This document shows, piece after piece, positions 12,815-21,683 of a DNA stretch of 30,011 bases (the stretch's first letter is position 1; the number at the start of each line of letters is the position of its first letter). The position numbers and the translations under genes were made by a program. The stretch spans positions 1 to 30,011 of IMG/VR virus record IMGVR_UViG_3300010885_017843; one strand, written 5' to 3'. Below the pieces are notes generated by a model, which saw nothing but the letters and a program-made list of their open reading frames with translations, did not search any database and was not told the origin of the DNA. The stretch comes from a virus.

Positions 12815-14409
12815 CAGACTGCCTTCCATCGTAAGAACGTGGCGTGGAGGTGTGGGGTCGTGCCGTCGGTCTTGGAGGTCCAAGCCGAGCCGGTGGTGTA
12901 GTCGGCGCTGAGGGTCTCCGATGCGAAGATCCTTGACGAGAAGGTGTTCGCTCCGAGCGCCTGCGGTATCGGGCTAATACCTCCAGCGAGGCGTCTCCAA
13001 GTGGACGAGGTCGTTACGTTGAAGGCGATCAGGTAGACGCCTGGTTGAAGCGTCACCGGCGTGATCTGCTTCGTATAGACCGCTGCGACAGTCGTGTAGG
13101 GAATCGTCCCCTGTGCAAGCACGGTGCCCGTTGGTTGAAGGTTGGCGTCGGCTGTGAAGATGCCGACTCGCAGTGTGCCCGCAGTGCCTGCGACTGTCGC
13201 CTCTGCAGCGAACATATCGACCGAGCTGGGAGCAGTCACCTCAAAGGGCATGTAGTGCGTCTGATTTGCGCTGTAGGACTGCGTGCCGGACGTGCTCCAC
13301 TGTGCGTTCGGCACTCCGAAGAAGTAGCGAGCAGTTGTCACTGAGACGCTCGCAGCGTTCGAGGACGTCTCAGTGAAGGCTAGAGCGTCCTCCTGAGCAG
13401 CATCAAAGTCGGCGTCGCAGACGACCGTCCCACTGATCCCGTTTCGGATGATCGCCCGCTTGAGAACTCCGACGACTTGGTTGCTCCCGATGAGGTTTGA
13501 GCCGAACTCGACAATGGATGTGGAGGAGAAGATCGAGGTCGTCCCCGCTGTAGTGACTGTCCCGAGCAGAGTCCAGGAGGTCGGCTCGGTTGCTGAGTCT
13601 GGCGCAGTGTAGAAGGTTGTGGTCTTGCCGCTTGCGCCGTTGTCGACGTCGAAGGTCATCCGAACCCAGCCTGCCTCGGTCGTGAATGGGACAGCAGTCA
13701 AACACGCCGCGGTGTTGACCGTTGTTCCGTCCGTTGTCCAGTTGAGCGACGGCTTGCCTGAAAGCATAGAGAACACAAAGGACAACTGTCCGGCGCTCTG
13801 CCGCTTGCCGACGATGCCCTGATTTGTTCCCAGCGCCCAGCTTGTCGGCTGCATCCGAGCAGTTATCTCAATGTCGCCGACGATGTCGAGCGCCGCAGAG
13901 TCAGGAGTGGAGGCATAGCTGCCGTTGTTCAGCCCATAGCCGACGAGGCCAGCGGACGAGATGTACGTCTGCGAGGTGTTGACTGCGAGGTCGGAGTTCG
14001 TGCCGAGGTTGTTCAGCTTCGTCTTATCCGCCGCCGACATCGAGCCAGGGAGCGAGATCGTCGCCGCCGAGATCGAGATGGCCGGAGCAGCTCCTCCACT
14101 GGAGACGATGGGAGCGGTCCCGCTGACGGCTGAGACTGCAGCTCCAGAGGTGACCGAGTCGAGCTTGGTCTTGTCGGCGGCCGACATCGAGCCGGGCAGT
14201 GATGGAGTCGAAGCCGCCAGACTTATCGTCGGCGTCGTTGTCGGCGAGGTGACTGACAGAGGAGCGGAGGCGCTGACGTTGGTCACGGTGCCCGAGCCGC
14301 CGCCGGTGGTCGTGGTGATCGAGCGGTCGATGACGAGGGTCACGCCGGAGCGCTCAGAGACGAGCTTGATCGGCGGCTTCGTTGACTTGACTGTCACGGA
14401 GGTCGTCAT
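12814..14409 (-). CDS. tail fibre with repeat shaft and LamG-like domain
   Basis: The ATG at 14409 lies one base after the previous stop and gives 531 residues. Residues 1-65 form a beta-rich base. The segment SLPGSMSAADKTKL occurs twice (about 69-83 and 118-132), a motif typical of trimeric phage fibres. A LamG/concanavalin-like sandwich follows (about 160-350), including GSYASTPDSAALDI and WVRMTFDVDNG. A final beta domain (about 370-531) contains aromatic residues and ends in FLRWKAV. Such fibres bind cell-surface sugars, so this is the best candidate receptor-binding protein. GC and codon use do not differ visibly from neighbours. Confidence 0.8.
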   Translation of the reverse strand: MTTSVTVKSTKPPIKLVSERSGVTLVIDRSITTTTGGGSGTVTNVSASAPLSVTSPTTTPTISLAASTPSLPGSMSAADKTKLDSVTSGAAVSAVSGTAPIVSSGGAAPAISISAATISLPGSMSAADKTKLNNLGTNSDLAVNTSQTYISSAGLVGYGLNNGSYASTPDSAALDIVGDIEITARMQPTSWALGTNQGIVGKRQSAGQLSFVFSMLSGKPSLNWTTDGTTVNTAACLTAVPFTTEAGWVRMTFDVDNGASGKTTTFYTAPDSATEPTSWTLLGTVTTAGTTSIFSSTSIVEFGSNLIGSNQVVGVLKRAIIRNGISGTVVCDADFDAAQEDALAFTETSSNAASVSVTTARYFFGVPNAQWSTSGTQSYSANQTHYMPFEVTAPSSVDMFAAEATVAGTAGTLRVGIFTADANLQPTGTVLAQGTIPYTTVAAVYTKQITPVTLQPGVYLIAFNVTTSSTWRRLAGGISPIPQALGANTFSSRIFASETLSADYTTGSAWTSKTDGTTPHLHATFLRWKAV

Positions 14410-14410
14410 A

Positions 14411-14767
14411 TCAGAGCCCCCATGCCAAGACGACAAAGTTCCCGAAGGCTGCTGGGACGTCGTTCGTGCCGTCGTTCCACTGCATCTGCCACGCGTAGGT
14501 CGCCGGAGTGAGGGTTGCTATCGCTGCGGCGACCTTGATCCGAAACTTTCCGAGGGCGGCGCTTGTCACTGTCACGGTGAACGTCTTGAGAACTGCAGCG
14601 CCAGCGGCCGAGCTCTCGGAGATGTTCGCTGTAATCGTGTAGCCAGTGATGTCGATGGGCGTATCGGTTGAGTCAAGGAGCTGAAAGTCGTCGTACCAAT
14701 CAGTCCCAGCTCGGACCGTGTAGTCGGCCTCTGCGCCGGCGTTGTTGAGCAGCACCATCGCAGTCAT
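14411..14767 (-). CDS. minor structural protein, BppU-like beta domain
   Basis: This 118-residue protein overlaps the holin stop by ATGA. The pattern (charged strand, DSTDTPIDITGYTITANI at about 32-49, then LTPATYAWQMQW and a final FVVLAWGL strand) is the beta-sandwich seen at the N-terminus of baseplate or fibre-anchor proteins of the BppU type. It directly precedes the fibre gene, so a role in fibre attachment is likely. No enzyme motif is visible. Confidence 0.6.
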   Translation of the reverse strand: MTAMVLLNNAGAEADYTVRAGTDWYDDFQLLDSTDTPIDITGYTITANISESSAAGAAVLKTFTVTVTSAALGKFRIKVAAAIATLTPATYAWQMQWNDGTNDVPAAFGNFVVLAWGL

Positions 14768-14949
14768 GCTTCGGGCCCTTTCGTTGAAGTGTTGAATGAG
14801 GCGAGGGAGGTGCCGAGGACAGCTCCGGCGAGACCGAGCCAGAGACTCGCCGTCTGGCCTTCAATGGCTCCCTGAGCGATCAGGAGCGGGACGATGGCGG
14901 TGAGTACCCGATAAATCCATGCCCTAGTGCGTTCGTCCTTGAGGCTCAT
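14764..14949 (-). CDS. r1t-type holin
   Basis: A 61-residue protein begins 13 bases after the endolysin stop. Two membrane helices are clear, about 12-29 (IYRVLTAIVPLLIAQGAI) and 34-52 (ASLWLGLAGAVLGTSLASF), separated by a short polar turn. The N-terminus is charged and the end reads NTSTKGPEA. Size, topology and place behind the endolysin match the phage r1t holin family, which forms membrane lesions that release the amidase to the wall. Confidence 0.85.
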   Translation of the reverse strand: MSLKDERTRAWIYRVLTAIVPLLIAQGAIEGQTASLWLGLAGAVLGTSLASFNTSTKGPEA

Positions 14950-14962
14950 CTGAGGAGCTCCT

Positions 14963-15838
14963 TCATTTGGTTAGCCAGAACCAGGTCGCCGGGCCGATAA
15001 TGCCGTCGACCTTCATCTGTGAGTTGTTGAGCTTGAAAAACTTCTTGACGTTCCGCTGAAAGATCCGAGTCGCAGCTACCGAGGCCGGGCCGAAGTTGCC
15101 GTCGACTGCGAGGTCTGGTCCGTCGAGCTTGTTGTTCAGCAGTGCCTGAGCCCACTTCGCTGCGTCGCCCTTTGAGCCCTGTTTTACGATCTGCTTTGAG
15201 GCTGCCGCTATCCCTGCAGCGATTGCGGCGAGGTCGATACCAGGAGCGGGCGGTGGGACTGGAGCCGGAGGTGGGACTGGAGCCGGTGGTGCTGGGACGT
15301 TGCAGAGCTGCAGGGTCCGAGCTCGCATTGAGTCGCCCGAGATCGTGTGCATGTCAATCTTGCGACGAGGAGCGTATTCCTTATGCATACAACAGGCCGG
15401 GATCTGCGAGGCGTTCCCGGTTAGCAGCGCTGCAGTCGCCCGAGCGATGACGTCGAGCTGCGCATCGGGCCACGGTTCAGCCCTCGGCCCGTCGTTGTAG
15501 CCGGTGTTTTCTGCTTCGATGCCGTAGAAGGCGGAGTTCCCTCCGACTCCCATCGGCGGCCACCCGCCCGCTCCGGCGTGATTCGCTCGCCCTGCGGCGA
15601 TGACGTGGCAGATGCCCGAACGGCTGACGAGGACGTGACAGAGCGGCCCAGCGAGGTCAGGGCGGCCGTTAATGCAGATTCCGAGCGAGGGTGCATCCTT
15701 GCCGATGGCGCTGGCGGTGTGGTGCCACATGACGCCCCGAGGATCGAAGCCTGACGAGCCTCGCTGCTGCCAGCCTGGAGTCTCAGATACTCGAAGCCCT
15801 GCAGCTCGAAGGCGGTCAGCGATCCCGAGGTCTCTCAT
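14963..15838 (-). CDS. endolysin: N-acetylmuramoyl-L-alanine amidase with peptidoglycan-binding domain
   Basis: The ATG at 15838 overlaps the preceding stop by ATGA (291 residues); another ATG at 15850 would add four. Residues 1-180 are an amidase_2/PGRP-type domain: zinc ligands in the MWHHTA motif (His39/His40), His152 in [11 protein letters not shown] and the catalytic-type Lys160-x-Asp162. A Pro/Ala-rich linker (about 181-200) joins it to a C-terminal PG_binding_1-like domain (about 215-291) with [12 protein letters not shown] and [13 protein letters not shown]. It cuts the amide bond between muramic acid and the peptide stem. No signal peptide is seen, so release depends on the adjacent holin. 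Confidence 0.92.
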   Translation of the reverse strand: MRDLGIADRLRAAGLRVSETPGWQQRGSSGFDPRGVMWHHTASAIGKDAPSLGICINGRPDLAGPLCHVLVSRSGICHVIAAGRANHAGAGGWPPMGVGGNSAFYGIEAENTGYNDGPRAEPWPDAQLDVIARATAALLTGNASQIPACCMHKEYAPRRKIDMHTISGDSMRARTLQLCNVPAPPAPVPPPAPVPPPAPGIDLAAIAAGIAAASKQIVKQGSKGDAAKWAQALLNNKLDGPDLAVDGNFGPASVAATRIFQRNVKKFFKLNNSQMKVDGIIGPATWFWLTK

Positions 15839-16359
15839 AGCGAGACCCAATGGGCAGAGAGCGAGCCGGTGATGTTAAGCGCCACTCCTGAAGATTGGAA
15901 GCAGCTGAGCTCAATATAGTCTCCAGCGGCGAGCTTATACATTACCGAAACAGTGTCGACGTGACCGTTCGGTCCGGCTGGGTTGATATTTGAGGCCGCG
16001 AGATCGGCACTGCCATTGAGCTTGATTGAAAAAAACCGCTGAGAGGCTGTGCCTGATGCATATGTCAGGTTTCCTATCATGTGGTAGGTCCCGCCGAGAC
16101 CAGTCGGGACAGTGATCCTCGTATTGTTCACAGTCGTTGAGTGGAAGCTGTCGCTGTCCCACTCGTCAGCAGCAGTAAAGGCAAGAGCCGTAAAGGTGGC
16201 TGTGGCGAGCGACTGGACTGCAGTCCTGACGGCCTTGACTGAGGGCGGCGTCGAGAAGAGCTGCTGGTTATCTCGGACAGTGTCGCCCCATGATGCCGGC
16301 GGTGATCCTCCGGTGGTTGGGTTGTGGACCGTTTGCGGGTCGACGTAAGGCGTAGTCAT
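15835..16359 (-). CDS. tail fibre/tip protein with C1q- or TNF-like jelly-roll
   Basis: The 174-residue protein has an N-terminal tail-binding stretch ([16 protein letters not shown], then [12 protein letters not shown]). From about 55 a jelly-roll pattern follows: [29 protein letters not shown], and [16 protein letters not shown] near the end, the usual signature of C1q-like trimeric heads. It lies between the tail-tip gene and the endolysin. A role in surface attachment as a small trimeric knob is inferred. Confidence 0.75.
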   Translation of the reverse strand: MTTPYVDPQTVHNPTTGGSPPASWGDTVRDNQQLFSTPPSVKAVRTAVQSLATATFTALAFTAADEWDSDSFHSTTVNNTRITVPTGLGGTYHMIGNLTYASGTASQRFFSIKLNGSADLAASNINPAGPNGHVDTVSVMYKLAAGDYIELSCFQSSGVALNITGSLSAHWVSL

Positions 16360-16368
16360 GATGTCTCC

Positions 16369-18342
16369 TTAGAAAGCCCATCCAGCGGCGCCGCCCCATG
16401 TTGAGGTGCCCCACTTGAAGAAGGAATAGCCGGTCCTTGATGAGTCGAGGCTGAGCGTGACAAGCCAGCCGGCCTCGGTTACTTGATGCTTGATGCCGGT
16501 CACATGGCAGAAGTACTGGACGCCCTCACGGTTGACCTCGACGAGGTTGCCCTCCTCAACCGTCTGAGCAAATGAGGCGTAAAGCGTTGAGTTCCGACTG
16601 ACTGAAACGGTGAGCTCGGTCAGTTTTGTCTGGGGCTCGGAGCGGCTAAGGACGATCCACTCCGCAATCGACAGCGACTGACGGTCGCTCGGGTGGAGTA
16701 GGCCGGTCAGCGTGTACGGGTTGCGGATGCCTCTCGCCGTAATCGAAGCATCATCCTGGACGATCTGCTGCCGGCCGAACGTCGAGTTCACCTTCGCGAC
16801 GTTGGTCACCTCGCGCGTATCGCGTGTCAGGACGAGACCCTCGGCGAGCATCTGGAAGTCGCCGCCGGCGATCTGGGCCGGGTCGTCTGAGAACGTGTAC
16901 TGCACAGTATTCGAGACCGTGTCGTCCCATGCCCATGACCGCTTGGAGAACCTGATCTCCCCGACGCGGTCGATCCAGACTCGGCCCTGCTCGGTGTCCT
17001 CCACCCTCTGCAGTAGGTCAAGCGAAGCGTCCGAGGTGTAGGACTGCTGAGTCACTATGCCAGAGACGTCGAAGGTCCCGACAGCGTTGACAACTCCGAA
17101 CGCTGTAACGAGGTCGGTGAGCCGTTCGTCGAGTCGTTGGTTTGACCAGGGCGAAGAGCCTGCCGAGTAGAGCTCGGCGGCGATGGTGCCAAGATCGGTG
17201 AAGCTGTCAGGGTGGTCTTCCCAGATCAGGACCTCGTCAATGACGCCCCGATAGGAGGTGTCTAACTGACTCGAAGCGCCTCCGATACTTAGCGGCGACT
17301 GCGCAGTGGAGGCGCTTGTAGTGAAAGAGTAGGCGTGGCCGTAGCTAGAGATTTCTGAGCCGTTGAGCCAGCATCCGAAGAACTGGCTTGATGGTGGAGT
17401 GCCTCGGTCAATGTTCTGATTTGGTGTCCACCATTCCGCGTAGGCGGCCGGAGGTTCGACTGCGATCATGAGGTGCTGAACGCCGTCGAGGTGGAGATAG
17501 TCGGCATAGGGTCCGAGGTCGATGGTGAACTGGTTCGCCGTATTCGTAAAGGCGACAGAGATCCGCTCTCCGCCTGCGACCTGTATCACCGAGACGTACC
17601 CGGTCGGGTTGTTCTGCGAGCTGCCCGCTTGCGCAATAATCGTATGGTCAAGGACGATCTCAAGGTTGAGGTCCATCCAGAGCGAGATGACTACTCGCCC
17701 CAAGTAGGGCTCCAGAAGGAGCTCGTCGACCTGTGCCCAGCCGTCGGGGTCGTCTTGCCCGTAGCCTTCATCCTTGCCGTCGATCACTGGGTCGAGCTTC
17801 TTTAGGCCGCCGGTGTGCTTCCATTGCTGCCCGGTCTTGCGTTCAAGCCAGCCCGAGGGCCCGACTTGGAACCATCGGTCCGGCTGCGTTGCCAGCGACT
17901 CGACCTCGGCCTCCCATGCAGTAGCCGGAGCGATGCCCTGAGCAATGAGTCCGAAGAGGTCGAAGCATTCAACCTCGACGGTCTTCTCAGTCTGGCGGTC
18001 GACCTGCGGCCAAGCGTCGACATAGCCTCGCCAGACGGTCTCGGTCGTTGCGCCCTTTGTGAGTCTCAGCCTGATCGGGACGCCGTCGACGACGTCTGGG
18101 TAGTAAGCGCCGGAGGTGTTCTCGGGGTTGAAGTTGTCGCTCTGATTGTTGAGCGTGAGCTTGAGAGTGCCCACTCCGATCTTGTCCGAGAGAGTCGGCC
18201 GGCCCTTCTCGGCGACGATGCCGGAGGAGACAAGGACGCTGCGAGAGATGTCGGTCCAAGTGGGCGACGGGTCATCGGGTCCAGTCGCTCCGAAGCCGAC
18301 CTCGACCGTGATCGTCATTCCTCCTGGGATCGACGCTGTCAT
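16369..18342 (-). CDS. tail tip/minor tail protein with LamG-like insertion
   Basis: The 657-residue protein overlaps the tape measure stop by ATGA. The N-terminal 140 residues (VEVGFGATGPDD, WTDISRSVLV, KLTLNNQSDNFNPEN, and a GYVDAWP strand) resemble actinophage tail-tip proteins combining distal-tail and hub functions. A LamG-like sandwich follows (about 190-370, with GVQHLMIAVEPP and GVIDEVLIWEDHPD), then a hub-like C-terminal part (RVWIDRVGEIRFSKR). No separate distal tail protein is seen, so the tip is compact. The lectin-like insert may bind host glycans. Confidence 0.75.
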   Translation of the reverse strand: MTASIPGGMTITVEVGFGATGPDDPSPTWTDISRSVLVSSGIVAEKGRPTLSDKIGVGTLKLTLNNQSDNFNPENTSGAYYPDVVDGVPIRLRLTKGATTETVWRGYVDAWPQVDRQTEKTVEVECFDLFGLIAQGIAPATAWEAEVESLATQPDRWFQVGPSGWLERKTGQQWKHTGGLKKLDPVIDGKDEGYGQDDPDGWAQVDELLLEPYLGRVVISLWMDLNLEIVLDHTIIAQAGSSQNNPTGYVSVIQVAGGERISVAFTNTANQFTIDLGPYADYLHLDGVQHLMIAVEPPAAYAEWWTPNQNIDRGTPPSSQFFGCWLNGSEISSYGHAYSFTTSASTAQSPLSIGGASSQLDTSYRGVIDEVLIWEDHPDSFTDLGTIAAELYSAGSSPWSNQRLDERLTDLVTAFGVVNAVGTFDVSGIVTQQSYTSDASLDLLQRVEDTEQGRVWIDRVGEIRFSKRSWAWDDTVSNTVQYTFSDDPAQIAGGDFQMLAEGLVLTRDTREVTNVAKVNSTFGRQQIVQDDASITARGIRNPYTLTGLLHPSDRQSLSIAEWIVLSRSEPQTKLTELTVSVSRNSTLYASFAQTVEEGNLVEVNREGVQYFCHVTGIKHQVTEAGWLVTLSLDSSRTGYSFFKWGTSTWGGAAGWAF

Positions 18343-20813
18343 CGGCCAGCGCCAGACAGAACGCCAGAGGAGAGGATGCCGGTCCGAGCGGCCTTCGTGA
18401 TCGTGTCAGTAATCCAGCGGACGCTGTCCTGAGCAACAGGTCCGGCGAAGGTGACCGGGACGGTGACGTTCAGTTGAGAGGCACCTCGGTTGCCGCCTGC
18501 GATGAGCGTGGAGACTCCTCGGAGCATGGCTTGAGTGTCGCCAGCGTTCATGATGAAGCCGGAGGAGCTCGGCGTGAAGAGCTCGGGGCCCTTCTGGTTC
18601 ACCTGATATGTCTGGTTCCCGACTCGACCGCCCCTCGCCATCGGCGTGAAGATGTTTCTATCCTTGCCGCCGCCGCTAATGATCTGCCCGACAAAGCCGC
18701 CAGGGTCGATGACCTTCGGGAAGATGTTGACCGTCTGGGGTGCTGCGAGTTTGTTGATTTCCTGAGCTGCGCCGATGAAGTCGCCCTTTGAGATGGCTGC
18801 GTAGTAGGTGATGAGCTTGTCTTTCGGAGTCGCTGCGATGAGCGTCTGGTAGGCCTCAATCCTGAAGCGGGCGTCGGCATCGCCCGACAACTTGATGGCC
18901 GTCTCGACCTGCTTCGGAGTAAGTCCGAGCGTTGAAAGGTATGCCTCGGTCTGCTCGTCGTTGAGCCCGAGCTGCTTCGCTTGGAGACCGTATGCAAAGC
19001 GGAGCTCCTCGGATTTTCCTCGTACCGTGTCCGCACTAGCGCCTTGCTCAACTAGGCCTGCCAGGTAGCTCGAGTTGGCTTCGCCGGCAGAGACGAGGGC
19101 GTCGATCGACTTCTGCTGTTCTTCGTTGTACTGCCCGAGAGCGAGCTTCGTCAGGTCGATGTCTTTCGGCAGTGCTGCGACGTCGGTCCCGAAAGTCCTC
19201 ATCGTCGTGCCAAGCGTCGAGGCTCCGGCGATGACGTCGTCGAGGAAGGTCGTGTTCTCTAGGGCGTCAGAAAAGCCCTTCGCTGCAGCGGCTGCGCCGT
19301 CTTGGTTAATAGTGGCTAGAACGAGCTGAGCGTCGTAGCCCTTGAGTCGCTCTTCTGTCTCAGCAACCGCATCGCCAGAGCCGAGGATTTGCTCGTTCAT
19401 GCCCAGAGTCGCCTGAGCTGCAGCTTGAGTGTTCTCCTTCGTGGCTTCGAGCTTGCCTCGCATACCGTCTAGCTCATTTTGGAACATGCTCACTGCGATC
19501 CGAGAGGCGTCGCTGCCATCTCCGAGCGAATACTGAGCAGAGGTCAAAGCATCTAAGGAGCTTTGCAGTGTCGCCGTGTCGCCGCTTGCAGCTAGGTCGT
19601 TTAGGACTCGCAGAGCGTCATCGAACTGGATCGTTAGTCCATCGAGGCTGAAGCTCTTGGCGATCGTGTCGGAAAATGTGATGATGTCGTAAAAGGAGTC
19701 AGCAGGCTTGGCGGACGCTTCCGCCATTTGCTGAAACGACTTCGCCGAGACTTCGCCGGTTTTAATTAACTCGGTGCTCAGCTTCGTCAGTGCGGTGTCG
19801 TACTTTGCAGCGTCGAAGGCCGCCTCGTTGAGAGCGGAGGCGATCTCATAGATCGCTATGGCTGCGCCGACTGCGGCGATGGCTCCGGCGGCCTTGCCTG
19901 CTCCGGTCATCTTGCGCGTGGCGTTCTCACCTTCGCCGCTGAGTGTCGTGAAGTTGTCCTTCATCTTCATGACTGCGCCAGTGCCGACAGAAAGCGAGCC
20001 GACGAGCCCGGCTCCGATGGTCCCTATCGCTGCGAGCTTGCCGGTCGCCTCGCCGGCCGCTGGACTGATGTCTCCCGCAGCGGTTGCGATGTTGAGCAGC
20101 GGGTTGACAACGTCAAGCACTCCGCCGCCGATGGACTCCTTCAGCTCCCCGAACTTTGCTTTCGCAATTTCGAGCGAGCCGGCGAAGGTTTTCCCCTGCG
20201 CCTCAGCGAAGCCTCCGACCGTTGAGGCGAGTGCGGCGATGGTGTTGTCTGTCGCTGTCGCCCCGCCTCCTAAATCGGTTACAGAAATGCCCATTTTGGA
20301 AAGGGCCGTGGACGAGCCCTCTGAGCTTTTTCCGATGGCCTTCATACTTGCCTCTAGCGAGATGCCGAGCTTGGAACTGAGATCGACTGCTAGTGGGGTC
20401 AGTTTTTGAATCTCTTCAGAGGATCTTCCGAACTGAACCAGGAGAGCCTGACCGGCGACGATGGCGTCATCGTCTGCGCCGGTCACCTTCATGATGGCGG
20501 TCGCCTGCTCGCGTAGCGCCTTGCCGTTGCCGGCGTAGACCTGATCTGAGTTCTTGATCGAGTTCGTCAGCTTGAGCTGCTGAGTCTCAGCGTCGGCGGC
20601 GTCTTTCGCTAGTCCAGCGAGGCCAGCGCCGAGGGCGATAGCGCCGACGACAGCGCCAGCACCCATCGACATCATCTTCGAGGACATACGCTCAGCGCTG
20701 CCGGTCGCCCGGCCAAGATCCTTGTCGGCTGCGTTGCCGACCTTCTTGAACTCTCGGATCGCCCCGCCTGCGTCTGCAGTGATGAGCATCTGCAGCTTTT
20801 CCATTAACGCCAT
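18339..20813 (-). CDS. tape measure protein
   Basis: With 824 residues it is the longest late gene. It has the tape-measure composition: Ala/Gly/Lys/Ser-rich helices, several hydrophobic stretches (about 45-70 and around two later Gly/Ala-rich segments), and an N-terminus of the MEKLQMLITADAGGAIREF type found in this family. A C-terminal GGRVGNQTYQVNQKGPELF segment, common in phage tape measures, follows. It sets tail length and is ejected with DNA. GGAGGG precedes the ATG. It follows the frameshifted chaperone pair, the standard order in siphoviruses. Confidence 0.92.
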   Translation of the reverse strand: MALMEKLQMLITADAGGAIREFKKVGNAADKDLGRATGSAERMSSKMMSMGAGAVVGAIALGAGLAGLAKDAADAETQQLKLTNSIKNSDQVYAGNGKALREQATAIMKVTGADDDAIVAGQALLVQFGRSSEEIQKLTPLAVDLSSKLGISLEASMKAIGKSSEGSSTALSKMGISVTDLGGGATATDNTIAALASTVGGFAEAQGKTFAGSLEIAKAKFGELKESIGGGVLDVVNPLLNIATAAGDISPAAGEATGKLAAIGTIGAGLVGSLSVGTGAVMKMKDNFTTLSGEGENATRKMTGAGKAAGAIAAVGAAIAIYEIASALNEAAFDAAKYDTALTKLSTELIKTGEVSAKSFQQMAEASAKPADSFYDIITFSDTIAKSFSLDGLTIQFDDALRVLNDLAASGDTATLQSSLDALTSAQYSLGDGSDASRIAVSMFQNELDGMRGKLEATKENTQAAAQATLGMNEQILGSGDAVAETEERLKGYDAQLVLATINQDGAAAAAKGFSDALENTTFLDDVIAGASTLGTTMRTFGTDVAALPKDIDLTKLALGQYNEEQQKSIDALVSAGEANSSYLAGLVEQGASADTVRGKSEELRFAYGLQAKQLGLNDEQTEAYLSTLGLTPKQVETAIKLSGDADARFRIEAYQTLIAATPKDKLITYYAAISKGDFIGAAQEINKLAAPQTVNIFPKVIDPGGFVGQIISGGGKDRNIFTPMARGGRVGNQTYQVNQKGPELFTPSSSGFIMNAGDTQAMLRGVSTLIAGGNRGASQLNVTVPVTFAGPVAQDSVRWITDTITKAARTGILSSGVLSGAGR

Positions 20814-20832
20814 GAAGGGCCCTCCTCTGTAA

Positions 20833-21245
20833 TCACTTGCTAGACATCGACTCGCTCAGGAGCTGGAGCTCCCTAACTGTCAAGCTTCTAGTTTGGGCTG
20901 GGGTCCAGTTGAAGGAGCAGGCTCCGAAGACGATCCACTGGTCGAGACTGATGGATCGTCCTCCGCTTTTGGGAGTCCTCCGCCATAGGTGTCTGGCAGA
21001 TCCTCGGCCACCTGGACGAAGACGTCCGTGATCCGACGAACGGTCAGCACCTCGGGCTCGCAGCCCATCTGCAGACATGCGGCGCTATAGATGTATTTCG
21101 CAGTCCGAGCGGATCGGAACGGACTAGCGAGCAGTTGCCACCACTGCTCGCTAGTGTCCGTTTCGAGTTCGATGAGTTGGTCGAGCGTGAAGTCCGCCAG
21201 TCTCATCTGTCCGCTAGGTGTGTTGACGGCCCACTCGTCAGCCAT
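20833..21245 (-). CDS. tail assembly chaperone, -1 frameshift product (gpGT type)
   Basis: Reading slips by -1 at CCCAAAA (20967-20973), after 93 residues of the upstream frame. It continues for 44 residues to a stop at 20833, giving 137 residues. The extension begins SGGRSISLDQWIVF and contains an amphipathic end (SLTVRELQLLSESM). In phages of this type the extended form recruits the tape measure while the short form coats it. Coordinates span both frames. The slip site and extension are directly visible; efficiency is unknown. Confidence 0.85.
20880..21245 (-). CDS. tail assembly chaperone, short form (gpG type)
   Basis: The unshifted 121-residue product starts 2 bases after the tail tube stop. 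It has an N-terminal beta/helix mix (MRLADFTLDQLIELETD), a central helical part with EQWWQLLASPFRSARTAKYIY, and a disordered Ser/Pro/Glu-rich end (about 94-121) that is replaced in the frameshifted form. Position between tail tube and tape measure is diagnostic. Confidence 0.85.
   Translation of the reverse strand: MADEWAVNTPSGQMRLADFTLDQLIELETDTSEQWWQLLASPFRSARTAKYIYSAACLQMGCEPEVLTVRRITDVFVQVAEDLPDTYGGGLPKAEDDPSVSTSGSSSEPAPSTGPQPKLEA
20967..20973 (-). promoter_or_regulatory. -1 ribosomal frameshift site CCCAAAA
   Basis: On the minus strand the heptamer is phased C-CCA-AAA, the X-XXY-YYZ pattern. After slipping, both tRNAs can re-pair with CCC and AAA. The downstream sequence in the -1 frame is open for 44 codons. 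It sits in the canonical place between tail tube and tape measure genes. Confidence 0.85.
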
Positions 21246-21247
21246 AC

Positions 21248-21661
21248 CTAGATGCCGGTGCTGCTAATGATGGCGCTGGCCGCATTAAACGAACCGCTCA
21301 CTTCGACGGCACCGTCTACGGCGGTGCTGACGCTCATGTCGAAGTGGGCAGTGCCGAACCAGTACAGCGAAGCGTTGTCGGTGAAGTTCGGGTACAGGTA
21401 GACCTTGCGGCCAGATGCGACGCTCGTGGCGACAGCGAACTGCGCGCCGGCGGTGTCGAAGTAGCCCGAGAAGGAACCACTCGCTGAAGGGATACCGGGC
21501 ACGAAAACATGGACGGCATCGCCGAAGGCGGTGACGTCAGTGTTGTCGGTGGAGAGGTCGAGTGACCAATCCTTGAGCAGTGCAACCGGAACGGCTGCTC
21601 CTGTGCCTAGCGCTGTGACGTCCGCCAGTAAGCGGCCTTTTTTACCTGATACTGCAGCCAT
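21248..21661 (-). CDS. major tail tube protein
   Basis: The 137-residue protein begins at ATG 21661 with GAAAGAGAGG upstream. It is beta-rich: GRLLADVTALG, LLKDWSLDLSTDNTDVTAFGD (the conserved turn of short tail tube proteins), GSFSGYFDTAG and a C-terminal VSGSFNAASAI strand. It polymerises into the tail tube. The chaperone gene follows by 2 bases and a glycosyltransferase gene precedes it. Confidence 0.85.
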   Translation of the reverse strand: MAAVSGKKGRLLADVTALGTGAAVPVALLKDWSLDLSTDNTDVTAFGDAVHVFVPGIPSASGSFSGYFDTAGAQFAVATSVASGRKVYLYPNFTDNASLYWFGTAHFDMSVSTAVDGAVEVSGSFNAASAIISSTGI

Positions 21662-21683
21662 GATCTGGCCTCTCTTTCGTTGA

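Noticed and set aside
13961-14671. 236-codon plus-strand frame opposite fibre genes
   Set aside because: Antisense to the fibre and BppU-like genes, repetitive because the fibre repeat is repetitive; no support as a gene.
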